Origin: Nonomuraea spiralis
GTDB taxonomy: Bacteria; Actinomycetota; Actinomycetes; Streptosporangiales; Streptosporangiaceae
Length of the DNA: 64,000 bases
Direction of reading: 5' to 3'
Assembly: GCF_014648435.1 (NCBI RefSeq)
Contig: NZ_BMRC01000035.1
Span: 1 to 64,000, forward strand
Of this stretch, positions 1-7,827 are shown piece after piece. Made by a program: the position numbers and the translations under genes. The notes under the pieces were generated by a model. It had not been told where the DNA came from. It did no database searches and was given only the letters and a program-made list of their open reading frames with translations. The first letter of the stretch is position 1, and the number at the start of each line of letters is the position of its first letter.

Positions 1-300
1 TCTGCCTCCGGCCTTCGACGACTTCTCCCGAAAGGCCCGGAAACGCCACCGCCGACGTCCCGGAAATCCGCAATCGTCCGAATTATTTCTCTGAGATCAC
101 CTCAATGTGCCGGGGGTCTGTGCCCGTATGAAATGGAAATCTTTTGCCTCCTCGCGGTGGCCGCCCGATCGGGAAGGGGGGATCACCAGGAGCATGAAGG
201 ACGGCCTGGCACCGATCGATCGCCGTCGGCGTGCGCGTTCGGAGCGACGGCCCGCACCCGGGTGCGTCGCAGGCCACGTCGCCAGAAGAAAGAAAGCCGA
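1..300. other. No supported gene
   Basis: Nothing convincing was found here. The short open frames on either strand lack a ribosome site or a recognisable motif. The only useful element is the purine-rich stretch just before 301 that serves the next gene. The first 110 bases could be the tail of a gene starting outside the window, but no motif supports that. Confidence 0.4.
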
Positions 301-708
301 ATGAGCAACCTCATCGCGATCTCCTATCCGGACGTCGCCACCGCCGTCGCCGTACGGGATCGTCTTTCCGGCCTGCAACGGGAGAATCTGATCACGATGG
401 AGGACGTGGCCGTCGTCGAACGCCGGTCCGACGGCACGATCACGCTGCACCAGAGCAGCGGTACGACCGGCATGGAGGCGGCCGGCGGAGCGATGACCGA
501 CGCCGGTGTCGACGACGCGTTCATGAGTGAACTCGCCGGCGCGCTGGAACCCGGCACCGCCGCGCTGTTCGTCCTGGTCGTGCGGAGCATTCCGGACAAG
601 GTCGTTCCGGAGATCCAGTCGTACGGCGGGCATGTCATCCAGACCTCGCTCAGCCGCGAGGAGGAGGCGCAACTGTGCGAGTTGTTGGAGGGGGCCGGCG
701 CCCGCTGA
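301..708 (+). CDS. DUF1269-family protein, short form
   Basis: A 135-residue protein of unknown function resembling the DUF1269 family. The N-terminal part (LIAISYPDVATAVAVRDRL) and the C-terminal part (FMSELAGALEPGTAALFVL, then a segment ending in SLSREEEAQL) match the two conserved halves. Family members normally carry a long Gly/Ala-rich membrane hairpin between these halves. Here it is reduced to about 20 residues (around 50-70), so the product is probably soluble. The ATG at 301 was chosen because GAAGAAAGAAAG precedes it and the family similarity begins there. Nothing next to it suggests a function; the closest gene downstream encodes a small membrane protein. Confidence 0.75.
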   Translation: MSNLIAISYPDVATAVAVRDRLSGLQRENLITMEDVAVVERRSDGTITLHQSSGTTGMEAAGGAMTDAGVDDAFMSELAGALEPGTAALFVLVVRSIPDKVVPEIQSYGGHVIQTSLSREEEAQLCELLEGAGAR

Positions 709-824
709 ACGGGATGCGTTCTGATGCGGTCACGGCTCGGCGGCGCGCGCCCGTCCTGCCGCGAGGGTGACTTCTGAGGACTTTCCATCCATGCCCCGTC
801 TGGCCATCACCAAGAGAGGCCGCC

Positions 825-1406
825 ATGGGAAAGGTGCCCGACCCGGCCGACGGTCCTCGGCCGCCGACCGACGGTCCCCGGCCGCCGACCGACGGTCCCT
901 GGTCACCGGCCGATGGTTCCCGGCCGTCGGCCGACGGCGAGCACAGGGACTACGCCGGTGCCGTCTATGGATCTCTGCTGGCCGCCTCCGTGGTGGCCGG
1001 TGCCGCGACGCTCGGCAGGTTCCCGCGGCTGGAGATGATCATTTTGCTGCTGGGGACCAGTGTCGTGTTCTGGGCAGCTCACGTGCACGCCCGCCTGTTC
1101 GGCGCCCGTACGGTCTTCAAGGTCACGAGCGTGGCCGAGGTGCGCAAGGCCTGCGCGGAGGAATGGCCGATCGTCACGGCGGCCGTTCCGCCGGCCATCG
1201 CCGTGGCCGTCGGCCCGCTGCTGGGTCTCGACCCTCATGGCACCCTTTGGCTGGCGCTCGCGGTCGCGGTGGTGGGGCAGGTCGGCTGGGCGGCCGCGGC
1301 GGCCGTGGAGATCGGCGCCTCCCTGCGGGTGGTCCTGGTCACGAGCCTGGTCAACCTGCTGCTCGGGCTGGTCATCGTGGTGCTGAAGGCCGCGTTCCAG
1401 CATTGA
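825..1406 (+). CDS. Small integral membrane protein, function unknown
   Basis: A 193-residue protein I do not recognise. The first 40 residues are a hydrophilic Pro/Asp/Gly-rich tail made of four seven-residue repeats (DGPRPPT and variants). The rest has four to five hydrophobic segments at roughly residues 45-65, 68-92, 112-134, 137-160 and 165-190, so it should sit in the cytoplasmic membrane. A conserved-looking loop (HVHARLFGARTVFKVTSVAE) follows segment two. The ATG at 825 has GAGAGG seven bases upstream. It shares strand with the short DUF1269 gene before it, but a 116-base gap leaves co-transcription open. Confidence 0.7.
   Translation: MGKVPDPADGPRPPTDGPRPPTDGPWSPADGSRPSADGEHRDYAGAVYGSLLAASVVAGAATLGRFPRLEMIILLLGTSVVFWAAHVHARLFGARTVFKVTSVAEVRKACAEEWPIVTAAVPPAIAVAVGPLLGLDPHGTLWLALAVAVVGQVGWAAAAAVEIGASLRVVLVTSLVNLLLGLVIVVLKAAFQH
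849..932 (+). repeat. 21-bp tandem repeat, four copies
   Basis: Four head-to-tail 21-base units of the form GACGGTCCYCGGCCGCCGACC, in frame within the membrane-protein gene. They encode its DGPRPPT-type N-terminal repeats. The first two units differ at one base; the last two are more diverged. Confidence 0.85.
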
Positions 1407-1441
1407 CGGAATCTGACGGAATCATTCGCCTTCGCCGGGAG

Positions 1442-1525
1442 GGCCACTGTGAGTCCGGGAGGGCTGCTGTGAGCGTCGAGACGGCCGCTGTGAGTGCCGA
1501 GACGGCCGCTGTGAGCGTCGAGACG
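1442..1525 (+). repeat. 21-bp tandem repeat in intergenic gap, 3-4 copies
   Basis: Within the 304-base gap 1407-1710 lie three units close to GCCGCTGTGAGCGTCGAGACG, preceded by one degenerate unit. The sequence is unrelated to the 21-bp repeat in the upstream gene. Each unit carries TGTGAG, so any reading frame through it is interrupted. I see nothing else in the gap except the weak translation start of the transporter at 1711. Confidence 0.8.
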
Positions 1526-1710
1526 GCTGGGCGGCCACGTCGGTGGTGGGGCTGTAGGCGCACTTCCGTTTCGCGGCTGATGCGGTTTCTGATCGAGGTG
1601 GCCATGTGCGGGTGGGTGACGTACCGCGGAGGTGTCGCCCTTTACAGGACGGGTGGCCTTCTTCGGCGTGCCGGTGATCGAGCTTCAGGAACGCGACGGC
1701 GGGGTGAGCC

Positions 1711-3084
1711 GTGACCCGCTCCCTCTCGAAGAGCCCTCTGACCCCGTTGGCCCTCGCCCAGTTCATCTGCAGCTTCGCCGGCTCGAACATGAACGTGATG
1801 ATCAACGACATCGGTGAGGACCTGGACACCACGGTGGAGGGCGTCCAGAGCACGATCACGTTGTTCCTGTTGATCATGGCGGTGCTCATGATCCCTTGCA
1901 GCAAGCTGACCGACCGCTGGGGCCGCAAGAGGTGTTTCCTCGCAGGGCTCACCCTGTACGCGATCGGCGCTCTGACCAGCGCGCTCTCGCCGAGCCTGGC
2001 CGTGCTGATCCTGGGCAACTCGATCTTCGAGGGGGTCGGGACAGCCTTGCTGATCCCGCCCGTCTACATTCTCGCGACGATGGCGTTCGACGACTTCCAG
2101 GCGCGTGCGCGGGCCTTCGGCGTGATCAGCGGACTGGGTGGTGTCGGAGCGGCGGCGGGCCCGCTGATCGGCGGATTCATCGCGACGGCGATCGACTGGC
2201 GGGCCGCGTTCGTCTTCCAGGCGGTGGTCGTCATGGTGATCGTCTTCCTCAGCCGCCGGATCGACGACCCGGTGGCGCCGGATCCGACCCGTCCGTTCGA
2301 CGGCGCCGGGGCGGTCCTGTCGGCGGTCGGCATGTTCTTCGTGGTGTTCGGGATTCTCCAGGCCGGCAGCGACGCCGTACTGATGACGGCGTTCCTCGTC
2401 GCCGGAGCCGGCTTCCTGACCTGGTTCTTCCTGCACATCCGCGCCCGGGAACGTGCAGGGAAGGAGCCGCTGCTCAGGATGGCGCTGTTCCGGAACCGCA
2501 CCTCCAATCTGGGGCTCATCACCCAGAACATGCAGTGGCTGATCCTCATGGGGACGTCCTTCGTCGTCGCGGTCTTCCTCCAGAAGGTCCGCGGGTACAA
2601 CGCGATCGAGACGGGGGTCATCTTCACCGCGGCGACCGCGGGAATCCTGGTGACGTCGCTGGCGGCCGAGCGGCTCACCGGCAGGCACTCCCAGAGAAGC
2701 CTGATCTCCGCGGGGTTCATCATGACCGCGGCGGGGATCGGCGTCCTGCTCACCCTGGTCAAGGCGTCGTCGAGGGTCGTCGCCTTCGCGCCGGGGCTGC
2801 TGCTGATCGGCTTGGGCGTGGGCGTGATGCTGACCCCGTCGGTCAACGTCGTACAGTCCAGCTTCCCCGAGGAACAACAGGGTGAGATATCCGGATTGTC
2901 GCGCAGCATCTCCAATCTCGGCTCATCGTTCGGCACGGCGATCGCGGGCACGATCCTGATCTCCGGACTGGCCGAGGGAAACCGGGCCTACGCCCTCGCC
3001 ATGATCGCTCTGGCCATCTTCGCCCTGGTGGGCCTGGCCGCCGCCGTACGGCTCCCCGCCACCCCGGACCGGGACGAAAGGTGA
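1711..3084 (+). CDS. MFS transporter, DHA2-like exporter
   Basis: A 457-residue major facilitator superfamily transporter, most like the 14-helix drug:proton antiporters (DHA2). Visible features are the loop 2-3 signature (LTDRWGRKRCFLAG, about residues 65-78), an alternation of hydrophobic helices along the whole length, and a glycine-rich fifth helix (SGLGGVGAAAGPLIGGF) typical of antiporter motif C. It should export a small molecule using the proton gradient; the substrate cannot be told. GTG at 1711 is used. The gene ends three bases before the convergent glycoside hydrolase gene, so the two messages may overlap at their ends. No linked regulator is visible. Confidence 0.88.
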   Translation: MTRSLSKSPLTPLALAQFICSFAGSNMNVMINDIGEDLDTTVEGVQSTITLFLLIMAVLMIPCSKLTDRWGRKRCFLAGLTLYAIGALTSALSPSLAVLILGNSIFEGVGTALLIPPVYILATMAFDDFQARARAFGVISGLGGVGAAAGPLIGGFIATAIDWRAAFVFQAVVVMVIVFLSRRIDDPVAPDPTRPFDGAGAVLSAVGMFFVVFGILQAGSDAVLMTAFLVAGAGFLTWFFLHIRARERAGKEPLLRMALFRNRTSNLGLITQNMQWLILMGTSFVVAVFLQKVRGYNAIETGVIFTAATAGILVTSLAAERLTGRHSQRSLISAGFIMTAAGIGVLLTLVKASSRVVAFAPGLLLIGLGVGVMLTPSVNVVQSSFPEEQQGEISGLSRSISNLGSSFGTAIAGTILISGLAEGNRAYALAMIALAIFALVGLAAAVRLPATPDRDER

Positions 3085-3087
3085 GAC

Positions 3088-4920
3088 CTACCGCGTGTTC
3101 GTCTCGGCGCGGTCGAGTTGCTCGTCGAGGGCGATGGCCGCGGCGATGAGCGCCAGGTGCGTGAACGCCTGCGGGAAGTTGCCGAGCTGCTCGCCCGACG
3201 GGCCGATCTCCTCGGCGAACAGGCCGACGTGGTTGGCGTACGTGAGCATCTTGTCGAAGGCGTAACGGGCCTGCTGCAACCGTCCGGCGCGGGCCAGGGC
3301 CTCGACGTAGAGGAAACTGCACAGGTTGAACGTTCCCTCCGACCCGCGCAGCCCGTCGGGGGAGGCCTCGGGGTCGTACCGGTAAACGAGGCTGTCGCTG
3401 ACCAGCTCCTTGTCGATGGCGTCCAGGGTGCTCAGCCAGGCCGGGTCGCGCGGGGAGATGAACCCGACGCGGGGCATGAGCAGCAGCGAGGCGTCCAGCA
3501 CGTCGGTGCTGTAGTGCTGGACGAACGCCTGCCGCTGGGCGCTCCAGCCGCGGTCGATGATCTGGTTGAAGACGGCGTCGCGCGCCCCCATCCACCGGAC
3601 GAGGTCGGCGGGACGGGAGTAGGCGGTGGCCATCCGGATGCCGCGGTCGAAGGCGACCCAGGTCATCAGACGGCTGTAGGTGAAGTCCTGGCGTCCGCCC
3701 CGGGTCTCCCAGATGCCTTCGTCAGGACGGTCCCAGGTGTCGGCCAGCCAGTCCAGCAACTCGGCGAAGGACCGCCAGCCGCGGATGCCGCCGATCTCCT
3801 GGGCCTGAGCCAGGGCGTCGGCCGCTTCACCGTAGATGTCGAGCTGGAGCTGGTCGGCGGCGGCGTTGCCGGCACGTACCGGCCGGGAGCCCTGGTATCC
3901 CTCCAGGTGGTCGAGGATCTCCTCGCTCAGGTGCGGGTCTCCGTCGATCCGGTACATGATCTGCAGCGGCTCACCCGAGGCGCGGCTCGCGGTGAGACGT
4001 TCACGCAGCCACGTACGGAAGGCCTGGGCCTCCTCGACGAAGCCGAGGTCGATCAGCGCTCGGACGGACAGCGAGGCGTCGCGGACCCAGGTGTAGCGGT
4101 AGTCCCAGTTGCGCTCGCCGCCGATCTGCTCCGGCAGTCCCATGGTGGCGGCGGCGATCGGGGCGCCGGTGGGCGCGTACGTGAGGAGCTTGAGGGTGAT
4201 CGCCGAACGGTTCACGCTGTCGTTCCAGCGGCCGCGGTATCGGGACGTACGCAGCCAACCGTGCCAGAAGATGCGGCAGGCTTCGAAGCTGTCGCGTACC
4301 TCGTCGGGGGTCAGATGCGGCGTCGGCAGGCCGCCGTCGCTGTCGCTGGTCAGGACGACCGCGGCTGTCTCGCCGGCCTGGAGCGTGAAGTCGGCGAGGA
4401 GGTCCTCGCCGTCCGGGCGCAGGTCGAGGGGGCCGACGGCCTGAAGGTGGAGGTCCGTGCCGGGGCCCTGGAAGACCGCCGTCCCGTCGTCGTGGAGGAC
4501 GAGCGTGTGCGGCGCCCGTCCGTAGTCGAAGCGCGGACGGCAGGTGAAGACGAAGGGCAGGCTCCCGCGTACGACCCGGGCGAGCCGTACGAGGCGGTGG
4601 CGGCCGGACGGCGTGGCGGAGGTGTCCGGTTCCATGAAGTCGGCGACCTCGCCCACCCCGCCGGGAGCCATGAAACGGGTGACGAGGATGGCGGTGTCCG
4701 GCAGGTAGAGCTGGCGGACGACCGCCCCCTCGATCCGGTCCACGTCGGCGGCCAACCGGCAGTGCCCCCCGCGCCGGCTGTCGAGGATGGAGGCGAAGAG
4801 GCTCGGGGAGTCGAATCGGGGCGTGCACCACCAGTCGATGGTGCCGTTGCCGGAGACGAGCGCGGCGGTCTGCAGGTCTCCGATCATGCCGTGGTCCGCG
4901 ATCTGCGGGTAGCCGTTCAT
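3088..4920 (-). CDS. Glycoside hydrolase family 15 (glucoamylase/trehalase-like)
   Basis: A 610-residue cytoplasmic enzyme of the GH15 family, which hydrolyses alpha-glucosidic bonds (trehalose, maltodextrins). The N-terminal beta domain opens with the family signature YPQIADHGMIGDLQTAALV and NGTIDWWCTPRFDSPSLFA. The (alpha/alpha)6 barrel carries YRYTWVRDAS (about residues 275-285) and a likely acid residue in DEGIWETRGG (about residue 400). The ATG at 4920 was chosen over an upstream in-frame start because GGAGG precedes it and the family begins MNGYPQI. There is no signal peptide. It is convergent with the MFS gene. Trehalase versus glucoamylase activity cannot be settled from sequence. Confidence 0.9.
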   Translation of the reverse strand: MNGYPQIADHGMIGDLQTAALVSGNGTIDWWCTPRFDSPSLFASILDSRRGGHCRLAADVDRIEGAVVRQLYLPDTAILVTRFMAPGGVGEVADFMEPDTSATPSGRHRLVRLARVVRGSLPFVFTCRPRFDYGRAPHTLVLHDDGTAVFQGPGTDLHLQAVGPLDLRPDGEDLLADFTLQAGETAAVVLTSDSDGGLPTPHLTPDEVRDSFEACRIFWHGWLRTSRYRGRWNDSVNRSAITLKLLTYAPTGAPIAAATMGLPEQIGGERNWDYRYTWVRDASLSVRALIDLGFVEEAQAFRTWLRERLTASRASGEPLQIMYRIDGDPHLSEEILDHLEGYQGSRPVRAGNAAADQLQLDIYGEAADALAQAQEIGGIRGWRSFAELLDWLADTWDRPDEGIWETRGGRQDFTYSRLMTWVAFDRGIRMATAYSRPADLVRWMGARDAVFNQIIDRGWSAQRQAFVQHYSTDVLDASLLLMPRVGFISPRDPAWLSTLDAIDKELVSDSLVYRYDPEASPDGLRGSEGTFNLCSFLYVEALARAGRLQQARYAFDKMLTYANHVGLFAEEIGPSGEQLGNFPQAFTHLALIAAAIALDEQLDRAETNTR

Positions 4921-5161
4921 CGATTCCTCCGTTGTTCGCCGGACATGCCGAGCGACTGCCTCCGGTGGGCCGGCCGAGTGGCCGTCACCGAGGGGACGGA
5001 GCAGTCTTTTCAGGCTAACTCCTGGCATAGTGCGACGTCATCTGGGGTGACGACCGCGCCTCCCGTGGTTGGCTGGTGCGGTGCGTGACTACCGCTCGTG
5101 GGGGGCTGCGATAAGGCGGCTGATGCCGGGTTCGTCCCGAGAGAGGTCTGCGGGGCTGGGG

Positions 5162-5209
5162 GCGTACGAGCCCATGAGCTTGCGGGCGTACGAGCCCGCG
5201 AGCTTGCGA
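5162..5209 (+). repeat. 24-bp direct repeat, two copies, in a 346-base gap
   Basis: Two adjacent 24-base units, each starting GCGTACGAGCCC and differing at three positions. They lie in the gap between the GH15 start (4920) and the likely start of the secreted hydrolase (5267). The gap must hold both divergent promoters, but no clear -35/-10 pair stands out. Confidence 0.6.
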
Positions 5210-5266
5210 TCGGGCGCCCGGCCCGCGCACGCCCTCTGGCGTGCGCCTCGACGGCGGCGGCGGGCG

Positions 5267-6763
5267 GTGGTGCCTGGTGGGTCCGGGGGTGTTCGGTCGT
5301 GGTCGCGTGGCGTCGTCGCCGGGATGACGGTGGCGGCGCTGCTCCTCGCCGGTGGGTGCGGCCAGGGGGAGCGGGAGGAGCGGGCGGCGCCGGGGCTCGG
5401 GTGGTCCGAGTGCGGTGACGGGTTCGAGTGCGCGAGGTTGCGGGTGCCGCTCGACCATGGGGAGCCCGACGGTGAGCAGCTTGAGCTCGCCGTCGTCCGG
5501 CTGCCCGCGAGCGGGCAGCGCATCGGCTCGCTGGTGCTGAACCCCGGCGGGCCCGGGGTGTCCGGGGTCGAGTACGCCAGAGCCGCCCGGCTCGTCGTGA
5601 GTGAGAGGGTACGGGAGCGGTTCGACGTCGTGGGGTTCGATCCGCGCGGAGTGGGACAATCGGCGCCGGTCAGGTGCCTCGACGACGCGCGGCTGGACGC
5701 GTTCGTGGCCATGGACACCACGCCCGACACCGCCGCGGAGCGGGCAGAGCTGGAGTCCGTGGCACGGGAGTTCGCGGCGGGCTGCCAGAAGCACGCCGGA
5801 CGGCTGCTGCCCCACATGGGGACCGCCGACGTGGCCCGCGACCTCGACCTGCTGCGCCAAGCCCTGGGCGACCCGAAGCTGACCTACCTCGGCAAGTCGT
5901 ACGGCACCTTCCTTGGGGCCGTCTACGCCGACCTGTTCCCCGGCAAGGTACGTGCCCTCGTGCTGGACGGCGCCCTCGATCCGGCCATCTCGCGGGTGCG
6001 GGGCAACGCGGAGCAGGCGGCGGCGTTCGAGGAGGCGCTGCGCGCGTACGTCGAGGACTGCCTGGGAAGCCGGGAATGCCCGTTCACCAGCCGCGACGCC
6101 GACGGGGCGCTGGACGAGCTGGCGACCCTGCTCCGCGGCGCCGACACCCGGCCCCTGGGCGGCGGCGGACGGCCGCTCACCGAGGCGCTGGCCACGCTGG
6201 GAACGCTGACGCCTCTCTACGACCGCGCCTCCTGGCCCGAACTCACCGAGGCGCTGCGCCGGGCCCTGAACGGCGACGGCTCGCTCCTCCTCCGCAACGC
6301 CGACCAGCTCGCGGGCCGGCTGGACGACGGCACGTACTCCAACCAGCTGGCGGCCAACCTGGCCGTCAACTGCGTCGACGGTCCGTACCCGGCGAGCGCG
6401 GCCGCCTTCGCGGCGGAGGCGGCGGAGGCGTCCAGGAAGGCGCCCAGGTTCGGGCCGTACATCATGTGGTCGTCCCTTCCGTGTGCCTTCTGGCCGGTTC
6501 GGCCGACTCTCTCGCCGCGTCCCCTCGCCGCCGCCGGTGCTCCGCCGATCCTGGTCGTCGGTACGAGACGCGACCCGGCGACGCCGTACGGGTGGGCCCG
6601 GGCGTTGGCCGGGGAACTGCGGTCCGGCGTGCTGCTCGGCTACGACGGCGACGGGCACACCGCGTACGCGGGCGGCTCACCGTGCGTGGACGACGCGGTG
6701 GACCGATACCTCGTGGAGGAGGTGGTGCCGAGAGATGGCGTGATCTGTCCGGGCATCCGGTGA
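5267..6763 (+). CDS. Secreted lipoprotein alpha/beta hydrolase, TAP-like peptidase
   Basis: A 498-residue exported hydrolase resembling actinomycete tripeptidyl aminopeptidases (the SCO/Slp family). A signal peptide with lipobox (VAALLLAGGC) predicts lipidation and anchoring at the outer face of the membrane. The fold shows the oxyanion segment LVLNPGGPGVSG, the nucleophile elbow GKSYGT and a C-terminal TAP-like domain with an Asp region (GTRRDPATPYG) and the catalytic His (GDGHTAY). Paired cysteines near the C terminus fit an extracellular enzyme. The start is uncertain: GTG 5264 or 5267 gives a charged signal n-region, ATG 5324 a shorter one, and none has a clear ribosome site. It probably trims peptides outside the cell. 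Confidence 0.85.
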   Translation: MVPGGSGGVRSWSRGVVAGMTVAALLLAGGCGQGEREERAAPGLGWSECGDGFECARLRVPLDHGEPDGEQLELAVVRLPASGQRIGSLVLNPGGPGVSGVEYARAARLVVSERVRERFDVVGFDPRGVGQSAPVRCLDDARLDAFVAMDTTPDTAAERAELESVAREFAAGCQKHAGRLLPHMGTADVARDLDLLRQALGDPKLTYLGKSYGTFLGAVYADLFPGKVRALVLDGALDPAISRVRGNAEQAAAFEEALRAYVEDCLGSRECPFTSRDADGALDELATLLRGADTRPLGGGGRPLTEALATLGTLTPLYDRASWPELTEALRRALNGDGSLLLRNADQLAGRLDDGTYSNQLAANLAVNCVDGPYPASAAAFAAEAAEASRKAPRFGPYIMWSSLPCAFWPVRPTLSPRPLAAAGAPPILVVGTRRDPATPYGWARALAGELRSGVLLGYDGDGHTAYAGGSPCVDDAVDRYLVEEVVPRDGVICPGIR

Positions 6764-6819
6764 TCGGGAGGAGCAAGAACCCCTCGATCTCCTGTAGACT
6801 CCTTGAAGCCGTACGGCAC

Positions 6820-6896
6820 GCCGCCTTAGCTCAGTCGGCCAGAGCACTTCACTCGTAATGAAGGGGTCTCGGGTTCGAATCCCGAAGGCGGCTCCA
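6820..6896 (+). tRNA. tRNA-Thr (anticodon CGU)
   Basis: A full cloverleaf can be drawn. Acceptor GCCGCCT pairs with AGGCGGC, the D arm is GCTC/GAGC, and the anticodon stem CTTCA/TGAAG holds loop CTCGTAA (anticodon CGU, reads ACG). The T arm is TCGGG-TTCGAAT-CCCGA. The discriminator base is T and CCA is encoded at 6894-6896. Its 3' end is the likely target of the integrase remnant just downstream. Confidence 0.96.
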
Positions 6897-6900
6897 TCGC

Positions 6901-6932
6901 AGAAGCCCCCCGCGTGATCGCGGGGGGCTTCT
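6901..6932 (+). terminator. Strong hairpin after tRNA-Thr
   Basis: A perfect 14-bp stem (AGAAGCCCCCCGCG and its complement) closes a TGAT loop, starting five bases after the tRNA CCA. There is no long T run, but the stem is strong enough to end the tRNA transcript, and possibly to stop traffic from the integrase remnant on the other strand. Confidence 0.8.
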
Positions 6933-6965
6933 GGGTGTCTAAGTGGGTGACCAAGCCTCCCGATC

Positions 6966-7500
6966 TCATGTCTTGAAGATCCGATCCATGGCCGCCGCGC
7001 CCTCCTGGAGTACGGGGCGGATCTGCTTGCGGCAGACCAGCTCGGTTACCGCCGTGCTGCTGTGGCCGGCCAGCCGGGAGATCTCCTCCAAGGGGATGCC
7101 TTGGTCTGAGAGCAGGGACACGAAGCTGTGCCACAGCTCTCGGGGCGTCCACTTGTCGGGGTCGAGGTCGGTCTTGGCGATGACCGCGCGGAAGGCGCGC
7201 CGCACGTTATGGGAGTCGAGAGGTGTGCCCACGGTCGAGGCGAACACGAGCCCGTGTTCCATCCACCGCTTGCCCGCCGCTTCCTTGTCCGCCTCCTGCT
7301 GAGCCCTCTGCGCTTTGAGCGCTTCCACGCAGCGCTGTGGGAGCGCCGGTGAGCAGGGCCAGCACCATTCATGCGGGTCCCTTCGGCGGCCCGAGCACGG
7401 CTTCTGCCTGAGCCGGCGTGAGCGCCTTGGACGGACGGCCCTCCTTGCCGCGCGGGACTTAGCAGAGGTCCACCACGTCGGGGCAACCTCGATCCTGTCC
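6966..7500 (-). pseudogene. Degenerate tyrosine recombinase (phage/ICE integrase)
   Basis: Remains of an actinobacterial tRNA-targeting integrase. A block reading DVVDLC-stop-VPRGKEGRPSKALTPAQ (7430-7480) matches the usual start of the catalytic domain but has an in-frame TAA at 7459-7461. The C-terminal block is in another frame, so at least one frameshift separates them. In that block the usual RELRHS is RELWHS (catalytic Arg to Trp), and the active-site Tyr in the usual TTEVVYR is Cys (TELVCRKQ). The GHSS histidine remains. The N-terminal DNA-binding half is not recognisable. The reading ends 70 bases from the tRNA 3' end, the classic integrase-next-to-attachment-site arrangement. It cannot be catalytically active. 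Confidence 0.88.
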
Positions 7501-7827
7501 TCGCCAGCAGAGGACGGTTTGACCTCGTGTATCGGGAGGAGACGTCGCGCCACAGAGGGTTCGCTGTTCGTCGTGGCGTAGTGACGCACGGTGGCCTGAA
7601 CGCGTGTCAAGACGGTGAGGATGTTGCCAAGTCGCCCTGTTATGGCGTCCTTTAATGTCCTTGTCACGCTCCAATGCTGACGTTTGGATCTAGGGGGTGT
7701 TCTTCCGCAGTGCGCTGTAAGCGGCACGTTCCGGATGCGTCACCCGTGTCGCCGCCTGTCCTGCCTTACACGGTCCTCTCGTCGTGGGCAGGTCATCGGA
7801 CTGCGCCGTCCTCCGAGAAAAGGAGCC
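7501..7827. other. No gene; probable integrase N-terminal debris
   Basis: About 330 bases with no supportable reading frame. It lies where the N-terminal part of the integrase would have been, but I cannot align a recognisable motif to it. The last 20 bases contain the ribosome site of the next gene. Confidence 0.4.

Noticed and set aside
3118..5088. A 656-codon plus-strand frame opposite the GH15 gene
   Set aside because: Low-complexity Gly/Val/Asp-rich product; the minus frame has the GH15 signatures and a GGAGG ribosome site.
6826..7152. A minus-strand frame running through the tRNA gene
   Set aside because: The EPPSGFEPE-type end is the familiar antisense translation of a tRNA, not a protein gene.
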